Assembly (NCBI RefSeq): GCF_003590095.1
Contig: NC_039483.1
Coordinates: 10,044,001 to 10,108,000, forward strand
Reading direction: 5' to 3'
DNA from: Trichoplusia ni
Lineage: Eukaryota > Arthropoda > Insecta > Lepidoptera > Noctuidae
Length of the DNA stretch: 64,000 nucleotides
Position numbers and translations under genes: made by a program. The notes under the pieces were generated by a model. It ran no database searches. It was given only the letters and a program-made list of their open reading frames with translations, and was not told where the DNA came from. This document shows, piece by piece, positions 46,517 through 57,609 of the stretch. Numbering within the stretch: position 1 is the stretch's first letter; every line of letters begins with the position of its first letter.

Positions 46517-49416
46517 AGTAATAATAAAGTGTACCTTTAACAGAAGACTTGTTCTAACTTTACGAGTTCTCTTGTCTCCGACTGTGGACCCAAAAATAAC
46601 TCTTAGACGGAAAAACTTTCCTATACTCACCACTGTCCTACTAACGAAACGCAGACAGCTCTAAAAACGAGCTCTTTTTATTAGTCTTAAACAAGAAACA
46701 CATTTAGGACGCCAATATAAAATCAACGCGGACATAAAACGCAGGTACTCTTATCTAGGTGTAGGTCCATTTGTAAGAACTTAAGAGTCTAATATCCTTT
46801 GCGTGTAACTATAAAATGTGTACTTCGAAGCCTCCAGTGCCTGTATCACGAGCCTTTAAAGCAGGACTGTTGTTATAGTGGGAGCGAGACAGCGCTCTAC
46901 AATGCGTGTAGCGGCGTCTCGCTTCCCTGACGATAGAAGTTCTTATTTAAATCATCATAATAAGTACGCAAGTTTATTGCTCGAGGTAATACCACCCACT
47001 GACCACCACCGCCGCCACCACCCATTTGCCGTTATGCTTCCAAGAGACTTAGTCTGGACCTCATATAAGTTAAGGCCCATAAATCGTCAGTCTGAGCGTG
47101 TTTGTCGTTAGAGCCTTGAGACGTTACACTAAATAAGAAATGTCTCGATTGAGCATACTGTAAGCAGTTATTCCTAGTATAAGTTACAAGGCATTGTCAT
47201 ACAGTACATGTTTTTGATGAAAGAGAATAAGTAAGATTTCAAAATGTATTTAGTCCGTCGGTTAGGTTATATATTAAAGATTTAAGAAATTAAACACTTC
47301 TTCTGATCAAATAAAACATAGACTTTAACGTGTGAAGGAAGACAATATGAAACAACTTGAATAAAAACGAAAAATATCGCCTAAATATTTTCTCTTTCGC
47401 AATCAAAATCGTACCGAATACGGCATGCATCGACATCTTCCATGCTTTAGTTTATAAGGGTTTCTAGATCTCCAATGAATAGTCACTCCAACAGCTGTGC
47501 ACCAACAAAGTGGAGCATTTCGATCAGTTCTGGTTTCCGATCCAAGTAATTTAATTAACTTAAGACTTCAGCTATTTTTCTGTTTGAAGATTGCTTCTTA
47601 ATTAGTTCTGCCTTTGTTCTACTGGGGTTAAGAGTTGGCTGTCGAGTTTTTCAATCACTTTATTTAGTTTATTAGTTACTATTGTCTTTACGATACAGTT
47701 TTTGACTATCACGATTTGACTCAACGATACAGATTTTCAAACCATCCTTTTTATTCTCTTTTTTGTTTTTATTTTCCCCATAAAAACAGGGATACCTTTT
47801 TTTCCGATTACTCGATACAACAAAGAGTTTTATAATTTTCTCGGAATCACTTTCAGTTTGCAAGTTTGAATTGTAAACGGTATGAGTAATTTCAGACGTT
47901 TCCGAGTATTGACAAGTTCTCTGTATAAATAACATTCTTCGAAGTACTTTTTAATGTCATAGTCATTTTTGCAGTTTTGCATATTCAAATTTTACGATGG
48001 CAATCTGTTATCATTTCAGCTCGAAATAACCCACAGATGGGAATAATAGGCGATGTTTTGGTTATGGGTAGATGTAACACTATATTTTTATCCACTTTGG
48101 CGAAAGGTTTTTCATGCCGTTTTTCTTGCCACGAGACGAAATTCCCCAGAAAACTACCACAAACACCACAATTGTCACAACAACATAGTTCAATGTAATC
48201 AAAATACATTCAGCAAGTCGAATGCGTCTAATTGATGGATGAGCGACATTTCACCAGCATAAGTACAAACACTGGGTGCCAATTAGAGGGCAATTAAATT
48301 GTCACCGTCTGGAGCGCGCGAATACGATTTCCCTGAATAGAGGTGACGAATTTCCTTCAAAAGAATAATTTCACTGCAAGCACTGCACTGTGATGGTGGG
48401 TCTTTTTGAGTTACGCCTTTGCTCGTTTGCTTTGAAATTCCGTGGTGTTTATGCAACGTTGCTGGAGCAATTTGTTCTGAGAATTGTACGGTTACATTGT
48501 ACGTTTTGGTAGATTCAACTTGGATGTCGCTTGAGATTTAAATAAGTTATTTGCAGGGTTTCTTATCTCCGAGGATAAAAAAGAAGACTACAGAATATAT
48601 TAGTTGTCTATTTATGTTCAGAGGTTTTTTCATATTTTGCAATTTATATCAGTTCCATAGACACAGCTTATTAGCAATAATAGCTTCTTAATCAATGCAT
48701 AAAATCTGCAGTCAATTTTGATATTTCCATCTGCAAGTACGTACCTTCCCCCTAATTACCTAACATTTAACTAACATTTAACGGTCTCAAAAACAGGCTC
48801 ACAAGTAAAAGCACTAAAACTATAACTAAGTTCTACTAGAACCAACTTTAACAACCAGAAGCAGCTGCCACCATCACATATCCTGCAACTCATTAAAAAT
48901 AATTTGAGTAGCACTTACTGCTGCATAATGACGCCTTTCCCACACCAATCATTATTTTTTTAAAACGTAATTACCCGCTCAGTTTCCGTAATTGAGTCAA
49001 AGTTGAGTGGTGTCTGTGGGCAGGGTTTACGGCTGCCATCATTACGTTAAGAGCTCACGGCCGAGTAACGGCGACACCCTTTACGTTGCATGTGTGCGGT
49101 TAATTTGCGAACGTTTGTATGTGTGCGTCGGTGTGTTTGCTTTGAGGTGTGTTAAAGAGTTGTGGATGGAATTGGACATTACAGTTAACGAGGTGTAGTA
49201 ACTAATGGATTTTAAGCAGTATGTGAGTAGGCGCGTTCATGTTAGGGCGCGGAGATAGTTTGTTCGTTAAATCAAAACATATTTAGCTGTAATTTTGGTA
49301 TTTAGATATTAAAAGTATTAATAAAAGGAGGAGATTTTCAAAAATATTAGAAGAATTATATATAAAAAATACACAATTTCGCTATTTTCATTTTTTTTGC
49401 TTACCGATATGAGTAA
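46517..49416. other. Gene-free stretch
   Basis: Contains the palindromic repeat copy at 46880. The rest is AT-rich with no recognised gene; several overlapping 60-90-codon frames at 46.9-48.2 kb lie on both strands and show no family features. Confidence 0.5.
46880..46927. repeat. Imperfect-palindrome repeat, copy 5 (best)
   Basis: GGGAGCGAGACAGCGCTCTA, then GTGTAGCGGCGTCTCGCTTC. The left half and the reverse complement of the right half differ by only a few bases over about 21 bp, so it could fold into a hairpin with a loop of about 5 nt. This copy is the clearest representative of the family. Confidence 0.75.
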
Positions 49417-49624
49417 TCTATACTTCTATACTAATATATAAAGCTGAAGAGTTTGTTTGTAGTTCCTGAGATTAGCGCGTTCAAGCTAATCTCAGGAACT
49501 ACTGGTCCAAATTGAAAAATTATTTTTGTGGTGAATACACCATTCATCGAGAAAAAAACAGGGCAGGTATGAATCATAACTTATATCTTCTACCCACGGG
49601 GACGAAGTCGCGGGCAACAGCTAG
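49417..49624 (+). mobile_element. Lep1-type Helitron with internal inverted duplication
   Basis: Starts TCTATACTTCTATACTAATA like the 4096 copy and ends GTCGCGGGCAACAGCTAG, flanked by A (49416) and T (49625). The segment TTGAACGC preceding GCTAATCTCAGGAACTAC in other copies is replaced by an inverted copy of the neighbouring sequence (49460-49484). The middle part with GCGACTAATAGGAGCG is deleted. The 65-codon frame inside is not a gene. Confidence 0.85.
49460..49501. repeat. Perfect inverted repeat, 17-bp arms with 8-nt loop
   Basis: Left arm 49460-49476 (TAGTTCCTGAGATTAGC), loop GCGTTCAA 49477-49484, right arm 49485-49501 (GCTAATCTCAGGAACTA). The left arm plus loop equals the reverse complement of the normal Helitron sequence at this place, so the origin of the arm can be read directly. 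Confidence 0.97.
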
Positions 49625-51904
49625 TAGAGATATACCCCCAGATACCACAAAGGAGGACAGAAAAGCGAATCGCCTTGTAAAAATTCGAAACCGTTTTTTT
49701 TCAACCTGAAATGTAAAGAGGAAAATACTCGTCTAAGAGCTCGTATTTTATGAATTATTGTACTGTAAAAGATTTTAGTTTTCCGATCCAGGAATGCCTT
49801 TCAAGCACACAATTTTTAATAATATAAAACAAAAACCTGCTCTCAGTTCTGTTCCTGGAAATTTGAAATAAAATACCATTCCGTAGTTAGAAAAAAACCC
49901 GTGTAAAAAAGTTTGAAAACCCATTAACGGGAAGTAAATCATTGTTCGTACTTTCAGTTTGTAAAACAAATAGGGTTCAGGCTGCTTCGCGTTTCATTTG
50001 GAAAGTTCCTCTCCACATTTTCCGGTAACTGTCCTTACCTACTAGTTTTACTTTTTTTTAGTTTTTTATTCTGCGTCTGTGTTGGTCAGCTCTAAAATAC
50101 ACATGGAGGATGTAATTAGTGCTGCTGTGTGACGTCACTACTGTTTATGCAGTTTGCTTAAAACTCTGTTTGTACGTATATTTTTTTTAATTTTTTTTTT
50201 TCAATTAGCGATTTGGTTTAAATGTTTAGCTTTCCCGGCGAACTTCGTATCGCTTAAGAGTCGATAATAGCATTGCAGACAAAAATACCAGAATAAATTA
50301 GTTACTGCCAATCGCGTCATTTTTGCAAGATCGAAACCACCTTCACATACATCTAGCTGCCACTGTGACTTCTTCTGCCCGATTTAATGGTATCCTCATG
50401 TACTACTTTCTCATGATACATGCTCTCCTGCTCATCACCCCTCACGTACTATTATTATTATTTGCTCTTCTGCCATCACTCTCATGAACTACTACTATCT
50501 GCTTTCCTGTAACTTACTACCATCATAATCTTCGGCTACAGATTTTTTTTAACCACTATAATATCGTATTAAAGAGGAATCGCATCTCCGCAAGATCGAC
50601 ATCCCAAAATCACCCTCGTGTACACGACCTGCTCTCCTGGTACCATCCTCATTATGAAATTTACTACTTTTGTTAGAAAACGTTTGTATGGGAGAAAGAA
50701 AAGGGCTGTTTTTTAAGGTTTCCCGGCAATTATTTGAAAAAACTAAAATTAAGCCGTTCTCGAGTTTTACCAAGACTAATGAACAACAATTCTGGAAAAT
50801 ATAAACATATAAAGCAATAACTCAACAATATTTTGGAAAATATAAACACAACAAAGCAATAATTATTATAATTATCGCTGATAAAATGCAATGACATAAT
50901 GATGACATTAAATTTGTTTGACCGAACTAACGTGAAATTGGCTTTTGTGTATTAGTACGAATTGTTTGTATATGGGAGTATAGAAAGATGTTGATTTTAC
51001 ACTTTTTCAAGTTATTTTTTTAATTTTCTCGTACAAACCTTTCCCGGACTTCAACGAATAATTCAAGACCAAAATTAGCCAAAGCGGTAAAGGCATTGTT
51101 GAGTTATAAAGTAACAACGAAAAGTGGCATTGAATTTTATATCATGTAGATAAAACATACTTACATTTACTTAAACAACTCGTAAACGCAACGAAGTTTA
51201 CGATAACCAACCCTAGTAGTTGAAAATATACGTTTTGACAATATTTCGATTAAATACTGTACTGCTGTACATTCTTTTTATTATAAACTTTATTTTTGAC
51301 ATCTGTTTACTTCCATTGCCAAGTACCCAACCTCTCAAAAAGATATTTTAGACGCACAAAAATAAATAAACAACTAGATTACATCTCCGTCAATAGATTT
51401 TGAATCTTAGGTAAAAGAGTTACAGTTTAAAATGTGTTGTTGTATTTTTCGGGTAAATATATTTACCGCTTCACAAAGTTCTGTGTGTGACAAAGTTCGA
51501 TAGTCAAATGTTTTATACGAATAAATGTTTTTGACAAGTTTAGGCAAGATCCAAAATACTGAACTTTAGATTCGACCGGTCCTTGGAAAGTTAATTCTAT
51601 TTAGAACATTAAGATGTTGTTTCTTTATGAAAATATGTATATTTATTTCGTTAACGTTTGACATTGATATGAGTTCGAGATGTTTCGAAGTTTTTATGAA
51701 AGATCTTGGACAAAATGTATGCCTGTAAGTGCCAAGTGGAAAATTTTGAACATGTTGAACATGTAATGTTATAAAAACTGTAACTAGCTATATAAGCCTC
51801 TGTCAATTTTCTCGCGTAAATAAAATATTTACAATTTATTTTAAGCTAGCACTTTTTTCTCAAGAGAAGCATAAAAATTGGCGCAAGGGAAATTTAGATG
51901 TGGC
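49625..51904. other. Gene-free stretch
   Basis: AT-rich. The 50395-50540 region has loosely repeated TCATGxACTACT and CTCTCCTG motifs, possibly an eroded minisatellite. No recognised gene. Confidence 0.5.
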
Positions 51905-52010
51905 GGTTTCCTCACTAGTGCCCGACTAGTTTCGGACCCAACCGGGGTCCTCAATCATGAGCTGACGCGGCGGGATCGCGAGTCGAACTCAGAACAGTTC
52001 GACTCGATGA
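51905..52010 (-). mobile_element. MITE (GAAACTAGTCGGGCTA type), copy with hairpin end
   Basis: GCCCGACTAGTTTCGGACCC, AACCGGGGTCCTCAATCATG, AGCTGACGCGGCGGGATCGC is the reverse complement of the core of 53855-54013. The left terminal repeat survives as GGCGGTTTCCTCAC. The other end is replaced by an 11-bp hairpin (CGAGTCGAACT, loop CAGAAC, AGTTCGACTCG at 51979-52006). Confidence 0.6.
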
Positions 52011-53308
52011 TGATCATTTAAAAATGAATCAGTCTCACGATAGTTATTATAAAAATAACTGAAATTTAGTTCTAAATTAATGGATTAATTATTAAACCAA
52101 CATTATTATCTTCCTTTTTTTAAAGTCTAGATTGTTGGGAGAAGAACAAACAGCCAAGCCGTCTGTTAATATTATAGTCCATGGTATTCACATATATTGC
52201 GTTATATTTATAGTTATAGAGTGGCACTAACTTGTTTTATGGGCACTCACGGGAAATTGAATTGCTCGAGTTAAAAGCTGGAAGGAAATATAAGTTAACC
52301 AGAAACATGATTATTTAAAATACTCGCTTCTATAATCCGGTGTCTGTTTATTATCATCTTGAAGAAGTATTTTTGCAATATATTGCTTAATTTTGATTTA
52401 TAATTAATTGAAGATATTCAACACGTTTGTTAGACACTTAGCCACAAATATTTAAAAGTTAGTTCTAAAATATTTGGTCCCTTAAATATTTAAGGTTAAA
52501 AAACGATATATATAGACGAAGAAAAGAATAAATGTAATTCATACTTTCCGGTTTATCCTCAGAGCGGTCATACAGATTATGTAAGCAAACCTCACGCAAA
52601 CAAGTTGAAACTTAAAAATGTATTTCCTCATAAAATCCAATTTCCTTACACTCTTGAGAACAAAAGCGTCTCGTCCGCGTCTTAGTAACAAGCGCTATCA
52701 CGCCGGACATTTCTAAGCATTCACAATGAGTTTAGCGCGCATCCTGAATGTGCCTCGCTCCCTTGACATCGAGACACCACCAAATATCCGCCGTACCACT
52801 GTGAATACGTTATTATATTGTTTTCGCTCCCCTCCCTGAATTTATTATTGTTTGAAACAGTATTGTTCTGTTACACTCGAAAGGGTGTGATGCGCGCTTA
52901 CTGTAAACTCGTAAAAAAACAATTGCGATTGTTTAAAGCAAGACGGTGCTATCCACAATGTAGAGCGCTATCTCTCTTTTTGTATGTGAGCGTCCTGTTG
53001 GAAGGGATTACAGTACAGGCTCAGTTCTGAATTTTCGTGTTTAACCTATTTCAGTGTTCATGTTTTGTTTTCTATTAAAGGTCTGCCTGTGTCACATGTT
53101 ACGGTTTAAATTATGCTGTGAAGGTTGCATAATTATATCTATGCATAATGTTTTCGACACTGTTTTTCAAGTCCAAGTTGCAAAAAAGTGTCGGAAACTT
53201 ATATTGACTTGATTTTTTATTGTTATTTTCAGTATTTTTTCATGTTGTACAAACGTGCGTATCGTGTGCGATAGAATATCACGTTTTTAATAAGCCGGCA
53301 CATACAGT
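52011..53308. other. Gene-free stretch
   Basis: Contains the palindromic repeat at 52935. Otherwise AT-rich with no recognised gene. Confidence 0.5.
52935..52982. repeat. Imperfect-palindrome repeat, copy 6
   Basis: AAAGCAAGACGGTGCTATCC then ATGTAGAGCGCTATCTCTCT. It aligns with copies at 19142 and 46880; the GTAGAGCG half is well kept. Confidence 0.6.
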
Positions 53309-53665
53309 GAAAAAATCCGGTCAAGTGCGACCTTGAATAACTACATAGCGTTAAATACGAATAAACATAGCAAATCTGATTTATAACAAATACATATAAG
53401 CGTGGGTTAGTCTACATCTTTATTTGTCACCTACCAAATTGATGACTGTAAGAACTGTTATTAACCTTAAACTCGATATTTATTTTTAATATTTTTGTTG
53501 TTATAAAAAAGTTTAAAAAGAGATGTATTATGACATGTGTAGGCAATTTCAAATGTAGAGCTATCACGGTTTCTGATGAACAGCATGGTCACGGATAGAC
53601 GGACCGACAGAGCTTCCTGAGAAATATAGCTCCGTTTCACCCTTTGGGTACAGAACCCTACCAAT
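53309..53665 (+). repeat. GGAACCC-family repeat, about 357 bp
   Basis: Starts AATCCGGTCAAGTGCGACC, includes TTTTTGTTGTTATAAAAAAG, AGAGCTATCACGGTTTCTGA, GTCACGGATAGACGGACCGA and TTTCACCCTTTGGGTACAGA, and ends ACCCTACC. It is one of the most complete copies here and useful as a length standard. The 105-codon minus frame over it is fortuitous. Confidence 0.65.
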
Positions 53666-53854
53666 AAAATGTTCATCGTAGGTACTCGAATATTTATTTG
53701 ATTCCGTGGGAATTGAACCTTTTCATTGACATTGTTAGGTGAAGTGCCGTTGTACATCGTTGCCATAGTATCGGTATAAGCCAATCGAAATTATCCTTCA
53801 TTCCCCTTTCGTCATGCAAAAAAAAAATGATATTAACTTTCGTGAGAATGATTC

Positions 53855-54013
53855 ATTATTAAATGATGTAACGGTTTACTTAAGCGTAGCCCGAATAGTT
53901 TCGAATCGCGATCCCGCCGCGTCTGGTCATGATTAAGGACTCTGGTTGGGTCCGAAACTAGTCGGGCTACCCCGATAAATACGCGTGAGTAAACCGTTAC
54001 ATCATTTAATAAT
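53855..54013. mobile_element. Complete MITE with 26-bp perfect terminal inverted repeats
   Basis: Left repeat 53855-53880 and right repeat 53988-54013 are perfect reverse complements (inner end ATGTAACGGTTTACT / AGTAAACCGTTACAT). TTAA lies in both arms, so a TTAA target duplication may be absorbed in the symmetry. The sub-terminal CCCGAATAGTTTCG / CGAAACTAGTCGGG also pair. The core has GCGATCCCGCCGCGTCTGG and TCATGATTAAGGACTCTGG. It is 159 bp and non-coding. Superfamily uncertain (a TTAA target would suggest piggyBac-like mobilisation). Confidence 0.7.
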
Positions 54014-55960
54014 ACAAAAAAATTGTTCATAAAATATCCGGAAAGTTTTTCCAAAGCCCAAGTTTTAAATAACATGAACATGCTTGTACTTTATGGATGT
54101 AAATTCGGAAATAAAGATGATTTATTAATACGTTGCCGACACAATTGGAGCAGGGATGGTCTACGGGATATTGTAGCGATTTATGTTTTTACTGCACTAA
54201 CGACGCGAATGAAATTGCTCGCATAGAATATTTTAAAAGGAGAGTACTTATGTACTATTGTTTACTCAAACTAGTAGCTGTACAACAATAGAATTATCTG
54301 TTAATAAAACGTTACGTAACAAGCTATTAAAAAAATAAATTTTAGAAACAAGCTTTTGGATTGCTCGTTTGCTTTTGAATTAAAATAAGTACTCGAAAAG
54401 ACAAACAAATCTTAACCCGATGGTGTTTTTTAGCGGAGATCCTATGGCCACCATGATGCTGTAGCAACAGATTAGTTGTATTTTGTGTTATAATATTGGA
54501 TTGTCAAGCAATATACGTATGATGTCTAAAATTCCAGCTCAATACTAAACCGGGAAGTGGAGATAATATTACTTTCAAGATTTGATTACAAATCTACAGA
54601 CAGTCAGCTAACGGGACAAGTCAATTAAGTGTGCTTGTTAAAAGAGATGGGTTAAGAATTCTTGCAGATTATCTTCGTTATATGTAACCGAGTATAAACT
54701 AATTAGATAATGTGTTTGTAATATACCACGCGATGCAGGTATTTAATTTACCGGTACGCTTAGTTGGGCCTGCCGTTGAAGGTTCAAAACGCAGAACTAA
54801 GTTAGCACTATACGCGAAAGCTTTAGGATTGCAGCTGGTATCTGTAGAAATATAGAAGGCAGAAAATGTTGTGAGTAAAGTAATATGTTACTATCTGATC
54901 TAAGCTTATCTGAATTGATCATTCGCAAAAGAGTACACAAAAAAAACATATTCCATGTGTATACCAGATATATATTTTTGGTGTATGCTGCCCTTAATTT
55001 ACTTTTGCCATATCACAACTTATAATATTCCCGTAATTGCCCAACATAACCCTGCAAACGGCGCAGTAAAGCCGGTATCGTGGGCCGCCGGCGTTGGCCG
55101 CACTAACCCGTAGATCATCCCACAATGCCAAGATTTGCCTCATTCGGTCCTACAGACCCTGGTATTTTTGTGATTAATCTCTTGACATTCATTGGGCTTT
55201 TTGGCTATTTGAATGTCAGCGTTTTGGTTTGCTTAGGGTTGATCGATGTAGGGATGTGTGCGACGAAAGATGATTTTATTGGATTTGATAAAGTGTATGT
55301 CATTAAAATATTTTTATGTATCCATCTTTGGAAAAATTTGGGATTAAATAAACTAACGGCTTTTGCTTCATTAAAATGATAAAGCTATGTTCTTGTTTCT
55401 GTATAAATCGAGCATGAAAACCCCCTCTCACGATGGTTAAAAGGCAAAGAGACTAGTTATTTTTTTTTTCATTTAAAAAAAAGCAAACTGCTTTAATAAG
55501 GCAGTAGAGAATTTATTAGACCAAAAAAAATTATAGCCTCTTTCGAAATTCATATCATTCAGCAACCTGTACGATACATCTACTTTAAAGATTTCAAAAC
55601 ATATTGCTAAAAGTGCATGCATACGTGCAAATGTATTGAATAGCTATAGACGTCTTAAGGTAGTCCATAGCAACAGAAATATCGAGAACATAAAGCCTTT
55701 GTGACAACACAAGACAACGGAGAGCTTATTCTAATACTTGTGTCACCTGTTGTGACCGCTGTTGGTAGTGTCACTGGCGGACTGAGTTTGTATCCATGCA
55801 GGTGTATTGTCATAAATTGGAAAATATTACTAGCACAGTTTGTTGGCTATACAGCTGTAATACAAGTAAAAATGGTGGCGAATAGGCCTTTAAATTAAAA
55901 TGAATGTATATATTATTATAATTAGTTGTATCATGTAAAATCGGACCATAGCAATTTGAC
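54014..55960. other. Gene-free stretch
   Basis: AT-rich apart from a short GC-rich spot at about 55060-55105 (GTGGGCCGCCGGCGTTGGCC). An 84-codon plus frame at 55125-55379 is hydrophobic but has no recognisable family. Confidence 0.5.
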
Positions 55961-56215
55961 GGGCCTGTTGGTCTAGTGGTTAGTGACCCTGACTGCTATA
56001 CCGCAGGTCGTGGGTTCGATTCCCGCCCAGGACAAATGTTGTGTGATGAGCATGATCATTTGTTCTGGTGTCTGGGTGTAATTTATCTATAATATGTATG
56101 TATTTAGAAATATATAAGTAAGTTTATCAGTTGTCTGGTTACCATAACACAAGCTCTGCTTAGCTTGGGATCAGATAACCGTGTGTGAGTTGTCCCAGGA
56201 TATTATTATTATTAT
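55961..56215 (+). mobile_element. tRNA-derived SINE, family 1, best-preserved copy
   Basis: The tRNA-like head (about 75 bp) has A box TTGGTCTAGTGGTTAG and B box GTGGGTTCGATTCCCGCCC, both matching Pol III consensus. The body follows: GAGCATGATCATTTGTTCTG, TGGGTGTAATTTATCTATAA, AAGTTTATCAGTTGTCTGG, ACAAGCTCTGCTTAGCTTGG and GTGTGAGTTGTCCCAGG. It ends in an (ATT)n tail. ATAGCAA at 55948-55954 and 56214-56220 may be a 7-bp target-site duplication. It lies directly upstream of the LINE. Confidence 0.8.
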
Positions 56216-56348
56216 AGCAAAGTCAAAAAAAATTAAGATGAAAGGTGATAATTTCTCCCCGTTTTTGTAAAATATTTCATTGCTGCTATGACGCAGAGTC
56301 GCGCCCGCGCATGTACTGCCGTTGGACGTGTGATATGTGAGCATAATA

Positions 56349-57605
56349 ATGGCGGAATCGCAAGTGTTAAAATGTTCGAACTGCAACGTTGTTATAAACG
56401 AGGTGCTTTCTTTTGTTTGTAACAAGATGGATGTGATGGACGAGGACAGTTTGTGTCGTATATGTGTGACGTCCTTTACGGAAGAGGACATAACTACAGC
56501 GAAAAGCTTGTTGTTTGATTCGGTGCCGACAACAAAGCGTAAAATCCAAAGAAAACGTGATGGGAAGGCGAAGCGAGATATTGACGACATAATATGTCTG
56601 CTTAAAGAAACGGATCCTGAACTGATTCCTATTTTTGTAGCACGAGACCTTCAAATACTCCCTCCAGTTCTATTCGATCATTTGGATTGTACAAGGCTTC
56701 TAAAAGAGTTGCAACTAATGAAGAGAGAAATTACGGATCTAAAAGAATCAAAGGAGCAGTATGTTACCACACAACAACTGGAATCTGTTAAGAATGATAT
56801 AAAACACCTCAAAAGTTCAGATAAAGACATTCCCCAAACTAAAACAAAGTGCGGTGGTTGTATGTTATTAAATGAATTTGAAGATTCTGATAGTTTTAAT
56901 ACAATCATATCGGCACCCACCAGCCCGTTATTGCATTCTTCTCGGGTAGTGGGTAGGTTGGATAAAAATGTTGAGGGTAGAAGTATGTCGATCGGCAACA
57001 ACGGCGGCGTACCGGTTATAAACAGCGCTACGAGTGACGAGAAGGCGATGACGCATCGCTCTGGCAACGTCAGTGCGTTATCAGCTGAGGCGCTTGCGAC
57101 GGACTGTGTTACCGCTGTGGGACACACGGCCGTGTTGGATGGCGAACATGTTGGGAAGCAACCGACATTTGCGAATGTAGTCAGGAGTGAAAAGAACGTC
57201 GTTAGTCAAGACAATGATGGTTGGACTTTGGTACAAAGAAAATTCAGAAATCAGAGGTTTGCCGGAAAAAAGGGGAGCGCAGTAATTAAACCTGAGGAAA
57301 AATTTAAGGCAGCTGAGATTATGTTACCATTATACATTTCAAACGTATCGAAAGGACTTTCTGTTGATGATATAGTCTCATATATCCGTGGAAAATCTAG
57401 GTTACTAGTTAAGGTAGAAAAGTTGACCATGAAGATTGATAAGGAATACGACAGCTATAAAATATTTATTCCTAAACATAAGGAGGACATTTTTATGCGT
57501 GATGACTTCTGGCCCGATGGAATTTCTTATCGGCGTTTCATAAATTTCAGAAATAATTTTGGTGATAAAGCAGAGACACGGAAATTAAATACTATCATTC
57601 GATAA
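56349..57605 (+). CDS. LINE ORF1 protein (RNA-binding, 418 aa)
   Basis: Start chosen at ATG 56349 (ATAATAATGGCG). The frame is open 12 nt further upstream but without an ATG, and an earlier out-of-frame ATG at 56335 meets TGA at once. Seen: a cysteine cluster at the N-terminus (C9, C12, C24, C36, C39; CSNC and CRIC pairs), suggesting a zinc-binding knuckle; a basic KRKIQRKRDGKAKRD stretch; a Leu/Lys/Glu-rich probable coiled coil (about 113-160); a polar linker; a DGWTLVQRKFRNQRF motif; and from 326 to 397 an RRM-like segment beginning LPLYISNV and ending FWPDGISYRRF. ORF1 proteins of this build form trimers or multimers, bind the element RNA and form the RNP with ORF2. Specific binding here is inferred. 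TAA stop; ORF2 begins 4 nt later in another frame. Confidence 0.85.
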   Translation: MAESQVLKCSNCNVVINEVLSFVCNKMDVMDEDSLCRICVTSFTEEDITTAKSLLFDSVPTTKRKIQRKRDGKAKRDIDDIICLLKETDPELIPIFVARDLQILPPVLFDHLDCTRLLKELQLMKREITDLKESKEQYVTTQQLESVKNDIKHLKSSDKDIPQTKTKCGGCMLLNEFEDSDSFNTIISAPTSPLLHSSRVVGRLDKNVEGRSMSIGNNGGVPVINSATSDEKAMTHRSGNVSALSAEALATDCVTAVGHTAVLDGEHVGKQPTFANVVRSEKNVVSQDNDGWTLVQRKFRNQRFAGKKGSAVIKPEEKFKAAEIMLPLYISNVSKGLSVDDIVSYIRGKSRLLVKVEKLTMKIDKEYDSYKIFIPKHKEDIFMRDDFWPDGISYRRFINFRNNFGDKAETRKLNTIIR

Positions 57606-57609
57606 CAAA

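Noticed and set aside
55961..56040. A functional tRNA gene
   Set aside because: A and B boxes are good, but the acceptor stem does not close as a normal cloverleaf and a SINE body with an ATT tail follows directly.
56171..57127. Minus-strand frames of 95-149 codons over LINE ORF1
   Set aside because: They are antisense shadows of a clear plus-strand coding sequence, with no motifs of their own.
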